Shown here: piece by piece, positions 13,731-16,096 of the stretch
Numbering within the stretch: the stretch's first letter is position 1
Layout: the number at the start of each line of letters is the position of its first letter
Assembly (NCBI GenBank): GCA_004555535.1
Contig: SFHU01000062.1
Location: 1 to 16,096, forward strand
Reading direction: 5' to 3'
DNA: 16,096 bases
Source: Clostridiales bacterium
GTDB taxonomy: Bacteria > Bacillota > Clostridia > Christensenellales > Aristaeellaceae
The notes under the pieces: generated by a model
The model's input: the letters and a program-made list of their open reading frames with translations, nothing else
What the model was told of the DNA's origin: nothing
The model's database searches: none
Made by a program: the position numbers and the translations under genes

Positions 13731-14714
13731 ATGCCGGCGTTTGAGGATTTCGAGGGACAGAGCGCGCATATCGCGCAGCTGCGCAGCGACTTTGAGCGGG
13801 GCGCCTTCGTCCATGCCTATCTGTTTGCCGGACCGGCAGGGACGGGCAAGCGGAGCGTCGCGCGTCTGTGCGCGATGACGGCGCTGTGCCGCGGGGAGAA
13901 AAAGCCCTGCGGCGTCTGCGGCCCGTGCAGGCGTGTGCTCGCGGGCACGCATCCCGACGTGCATACCGTCGTCCCGGAGAGGGAAAAAAAGAAGATCGGC
14001 GTGGATGTGCTGCGCGCGGCTATCGAGGAGGTCGGCACCCGGTCCTTTGAGGACGGGGTGAAGGTCATGCTCTTTCCCGATGCGGAGCAGATGACGGAGG
14101 CCGCCCAGAACTGCCTGCTCAAGACGCTGGAGGAGCCGCCTGCAGGGACGGTCTTCTTTCTGATGACCGATCAGCCGGGCGCGCTGCTGCCGACCATCGT
14201 GTCGCGCTGCCGCGTCATCCGCTTTCATCCGCTCTCGCAGGAGCAGGCCGAGGCGCGTCTGCGCGCGCTCGGCTTGAGCGCGCAGGACGCCTCGCGGCGC
14301 GCGCGCATGGCGGAGGGCTGCGTCGGGCAGGCGCTGGCCATCGACGAGGAGCAGCTGGCGCTGCGCCGGACGCTGACGGCGGATGTGTTTTCTGTGCACA
14401 GCATGGCCGATGTGCCCGCTGTGGTCAACCGCTATAAAGAGGACAGAGACCGGCAGACGCTGGTGATGGATGTGCTCGAGTGCGCCGTGCGGGATATTCT
14501 GATCGCGCAGTCCGGTGCAGCCCCGCTGGAGGGCGCGGGCTATGCGCCGGAGGCGGAGGCCTATGCGCGCGCGGTGCCGATGGAGGGCGGTCTTGCGCTG
14601 TCCGGGCAGGTGACACAGGCGCGGAAGATGCTGGGCAGCAATGTCGCGTTTGCCTCGGCGCTGGAGACGGTTTTGTTAAAGGTTTCGGAGGAATATGCAA
14701 AGTGGCGATGGTAG
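13731..14714 (+). CDS. holB: DNA polymerase III subunit delta' (HolB)
   Basis: This 327-residue clamp-loader subunit has an AAA+ fold. The N-terminal HAYLFAGPAGTGKRS contains the P-loop (GPAGTGKRS, 34-42). A zinc site follows with C53, C60, C63 and C66 (CGVCGPC). The Walker B-like segment is VMLFPDAEQM (112-121), then QNCLLKTLEEPP and the SRC arginine-finger motif (158-160) in TIVSRCRVIRF. The remaining 150 residues form the variable collar domain. In Gram-positive bacteria delta' works with DnaX and delta to load the DnaN clamp. Delta' of E. coli lacks a working ATP site, whereas this sequence keeps a P-loop. The ATG lies 3 bases after darA, and the 3' end overlaps the likely ricT start. Confidence 0.93.
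   Translation: MPAFEDFEGQSAHIAQLRSDFERGAFVHAYLFAGPAGTGKRSVARLCAMTALCRGEKKPCGVCGPCRRVLAGTHPDVHTVVPEREKKKIGVDVLRAAIEEVGTRSFEDGVKVMLFPDAEQMTEAAQNCLLKTLEEPPAGTVFFLMTDQPGALLPTIVSRCRVIRFHPLSQEQAEARLRALGLSAQDASRRARMAEGCVGQALAIDEEQLALRRTLTADVFSVHSMADVPAVVNRYKEDRDRQTLVMDVLECAVRDILIAQSGAAPLEGAGYAPEAEAYARAVPMEGGLALSGQVTQARKMLGSNVAFASALETVLLKVSEEYAKWRW
14687..14691 (+). promoter_or_regulatory. Shine-Dalgarno GGAGG inside holB for ricT
   Basis: GGAGG is 10 bases before GTG 14702 and 16 before ATG 14708, both in the ricT frame. Spacing favours the GTG, making ricT overlap the end of holB by 13 bases. Confidence 0.5.
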
Positions 14715-16096
14715 TCAGGGTGCGCTTCAAGCGCGCCAGCAAGCTATATGATTTTGACCCGAACGGGCTTGAGCTGCACACGGGCATGAGCGTCGTGACG
14801 GAAACCGCCCGCGGCGTGGAGCTGGGCGAGTGCATGTCCGGCGTGATGGAGGTGCCGGAGGAGAACGTCGTTTCCCCGCTCAAGCCGATCATCCGCATTG
14901 CGACCGAGCAGGATCTTTTGATCCAGCGGCGCAACGAGCAATATGAAAAGGACGCCTTCGACATCGCGCTGGACCGCATCGCGGAGCACAAGCTCGAAAT
15001 GAAGCTGGTGGATGTTGAGTACGCGTTTGACCACTCCAAGATCATCTTTTACTTCACGGCCAACGGGCGCGTGGACTTCAGGATGCTGGTCAAGAACCTG
15101 GCGAGCATCTTCAAGACACGCATCGAGCTGCGCCAGATCGGCGTGCGCGACGAGGCGAAGATGCTCGGCGGCATCGGCCCCTGCGGGCGACCGATCTGCT
15201 GCCGCGCTTTCCTGGGCGACTTTACGCCCGTATCCATTAAGATGGCGAAGGAGCAGAATCTCTCGCTCAACCCGACCAAGATCTCCGGCCTGTGCGACAG
15301 GCTGATGTGCTGCCTCAAGTATGAGCAGGATCAGTATGAGGCGACGCGCAAGCGCATGCCGCGCGTCGGCCGGGAGATCATCACGCCCGACGGCGTAGGC
15401 ACGATCAATGCCATCAACGTGCTCGAGGAGCGTGTGCGCGTGCGCATCGCGGTCGGTGATTCCTTTGAGCTGCGCGAATACGCGATCGACGACTGCCAGC
15501 GTCCGCCGCAGGATGCGCAGAGCGCTGCGCCGCGCCCGGAAAAGGCTGAAGGCGGCGAAAAGCCGGAGAAGGGCCGGCGCGCGGAGCGCGGAGAGAAGCC
15601 GGAGAAGGGCGAGCGCCCGGACAGAAAACAGGAGCGCGGAGAGGGCAGCGCGCGCAGGGAGCGCCAGCGTCCCGAGGGCGAGGAGCGCAAACCGAAGCGG
15701 GGGGACAAGCCGTTCCGCCGCGGCGGACAGGACGACAGGCCCGAGCAGCCGGGACAGGCCCAGCGCAGACCGGAGGGGCGTCCCCGTCCGGAAAACCGGA
15801 TCCAGGAGGCGCGGCGCGCCGAGCCGGATGAAGAAAAGGCGGCGCTGCGGCAGGAGGCGCCGGAGGTTGTCCTGACGCCCGAGCTCCGGGAGGAAGACGG
15901 CGCCGTGCCGGAGATCGACGTGATTGCGGCGGAGGAGACGATTCTCATCGAGGAGACAGTCATCGAAGAGAAGCCGGACACCGAAGAGAAGGCGGTCACC
16001 GAAGAGAAGGCGGTCACCGAAGAGAAGGCGGTCACCGAAGAGAAGGCGGTCACCGAAGAGAAGGCGGTCACCGAAGAGAAGACGGTCACCGAAGTG
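14702..16096 (+). CDS. ricT: RicT (YaaT, PSP1 domain) with long charged C-terminal tail; 3' end outside window
   Basis: At least 465 residues are visible and the frame runs off the window. Residues 1-268 are a normal PSP1-domain RicT: VRFKRASKLYDFDP, ETARGVELGE, then the cysteine-rich core GPCGRPICC (160-167) and LCDRLMCC (197-204). In Bacillus, RicT with RicA and RicF binds iron-sulphur clusters and guides RNase Y in mRNA maturation, and affects competence and sporulation. The B. subtilis protein stops near residue 275. Here a tail of about 197 or more residues follows: first Arg/Lys/Gly/Glu/Pro-rich (about 270-385), then acidic (about 385-425), then TEEKAV repeats. The start GTG 14702 was picked from spacing; ATG 14708 removes two residues. 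It is coupled to holB by overlap. Confidence 0.92.
   Translation, partial: MAMVVRVRFKRASKLYDFDPNGLELHTGMSVVTETARGVELGECMSGVMEVPEENVVSPLKPIIRIATEQDLLIQRRNEQYEKDAFDIALDRIAEHKLEMKLVDVEYAFDHSKIIFYFTANGRVDFRMLVKNLASIFKTRIELRQIGVRDEAKMLGGIGPCGRPICCRAFLGDFTPVSIKMAKEQNLSLNPTKISGLCDRLMCCLKYEQDQYEATRKRMPRVGREIITPDGVGTINAINVLEERVRVRIAVGDSFELREYAIDDCQRPPQDAQSAAPRPEKAEGGEKPEKGRRAERGEKPEKGERPDRKQERGEGSARRERQRPEGEERKPKRGDKPFRRGGQDDRPEQPGQAQRRPEGRPRPENRIQEARRAEPDEEKAALRQEAPEVVLTPELREEDGAVPEIDVIAAEETILIEETVIEEKPDTEEKAVTEEKAVTEEKAVTEEKAVTEEKAVTEEKTVTEV
15980..16096 (+). repeat. 18-bp in-frame tandem repeat encoding TEEKAV in ricT
   Basis: Five identical copies of ACCGAAGAGAAGGCGGTC run from 15980 to 16069. 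A sixth (16070-16087) has one change (GCG to ACG, Ala to Thr), and a partial ACCGAAGTG reaches the window edge. Degenerate precursors (ATCGAGGAGACAGTC and ATCGAAGAGAAGCCGGAC) precede it at about 15947-15979. The identity at DNA level points to recent expansion; the unit length keeps the frame. Confidence 0.95.

Noticed and set aside
14695..14751. Short ORF starting ATG 14695 with GGAGG 3 bases upstream
   Set aside because: It has only 18 codons, spacing is poor and it lies across the ricT start in another frame; nothing supports expression, although it could interfere with ricT initiation.
15331..16089. Minus-strand open frame with repeated FSSVTA near the right edge
   Set aside because: It is the reverse complement of the RicT tail and its 18-bp repeats; the plus frame is continuous with the conserved RicT domain.
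15980..16096. CRISPR-like direct repeats
   Set aside because: The 18-bp units are directly adjacent with no spacers, and they translate in frame as part of RicT.

Overview
The window reads as a GC-rich, Gram-positive (Firmicutes) chromosome, most probably a member of the Clostridia. The best evidence is the gene order darA, holB, ricT, which is the Bacillus/Clostridium yaaQ-holB-yaaT neighbourhood. RadA, a SpoIIQ-like M23 protein and a branched-chain amino acid (Liv) uptake system fit the same background. I cannot assign a genus. No IS element, prophage, CRISPR array, rRNA or tRNA was found, and the region looks like core chromosome.

Region 1 (1-4251, + strand) is a tightly packed run of genes: the C-terminal part of an Eis-type acetyltransferase, an RlmA-type 23S rRNA methyltransferase, a PLP-dependent threonine aldolase-like lyase, a membrane-anchored protein with a ComEC-like metallo-beta-lactamase fold whose metal ligands are all replaced, and a membrane-anchored M23 (LytM/SpoIIQ-like) protein with intact zinc ligands. 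A 180-base hairpin-rich non-coding stretch and a strong bidirectional terminator (4429-4458) follow.

Region 2 (4469-9435, - strand) is a complete livKHMGF operon for a branched-chain amino acid ABC importer. Its sigma-A-type promoter lies at 9407-9435. The leader is short and structured, and two strong hairpins separate livK from the permease genes. The binding protein has a type I signal peptide and no lipobox.

Region 3 (9521-11793) holds a divergently transcribed EamA/DMT exporter (+) and a membrane-anchored calcineurin-like metallophosphoesterase (-) that has lost several canonical metal ligands. The phosphoesterase gene has a recognisable promoter and terminator.

Region 4 (11879-16096, + strand) holds radA, then darA (cyclic-di-AMP receptor), holB (DNA polymerase III delta-prime) and ricT (Ric/Y-complex protein), with a probable promoter in front of darA. 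The ricT product continues past its conserved domain into a long charged tail that ends, at the window edge, in perfect 18-bp tandem repeats.

The most notable observations are the two separate membrane-anchored hydrolase folds with degenerate active sites, the ricT tail with its in-frame minisatellite, the radA-darA adjacency, and the structured non-coding segments around the liv operon and after the M23 gene. I found no convincing new defence or mobile system here.
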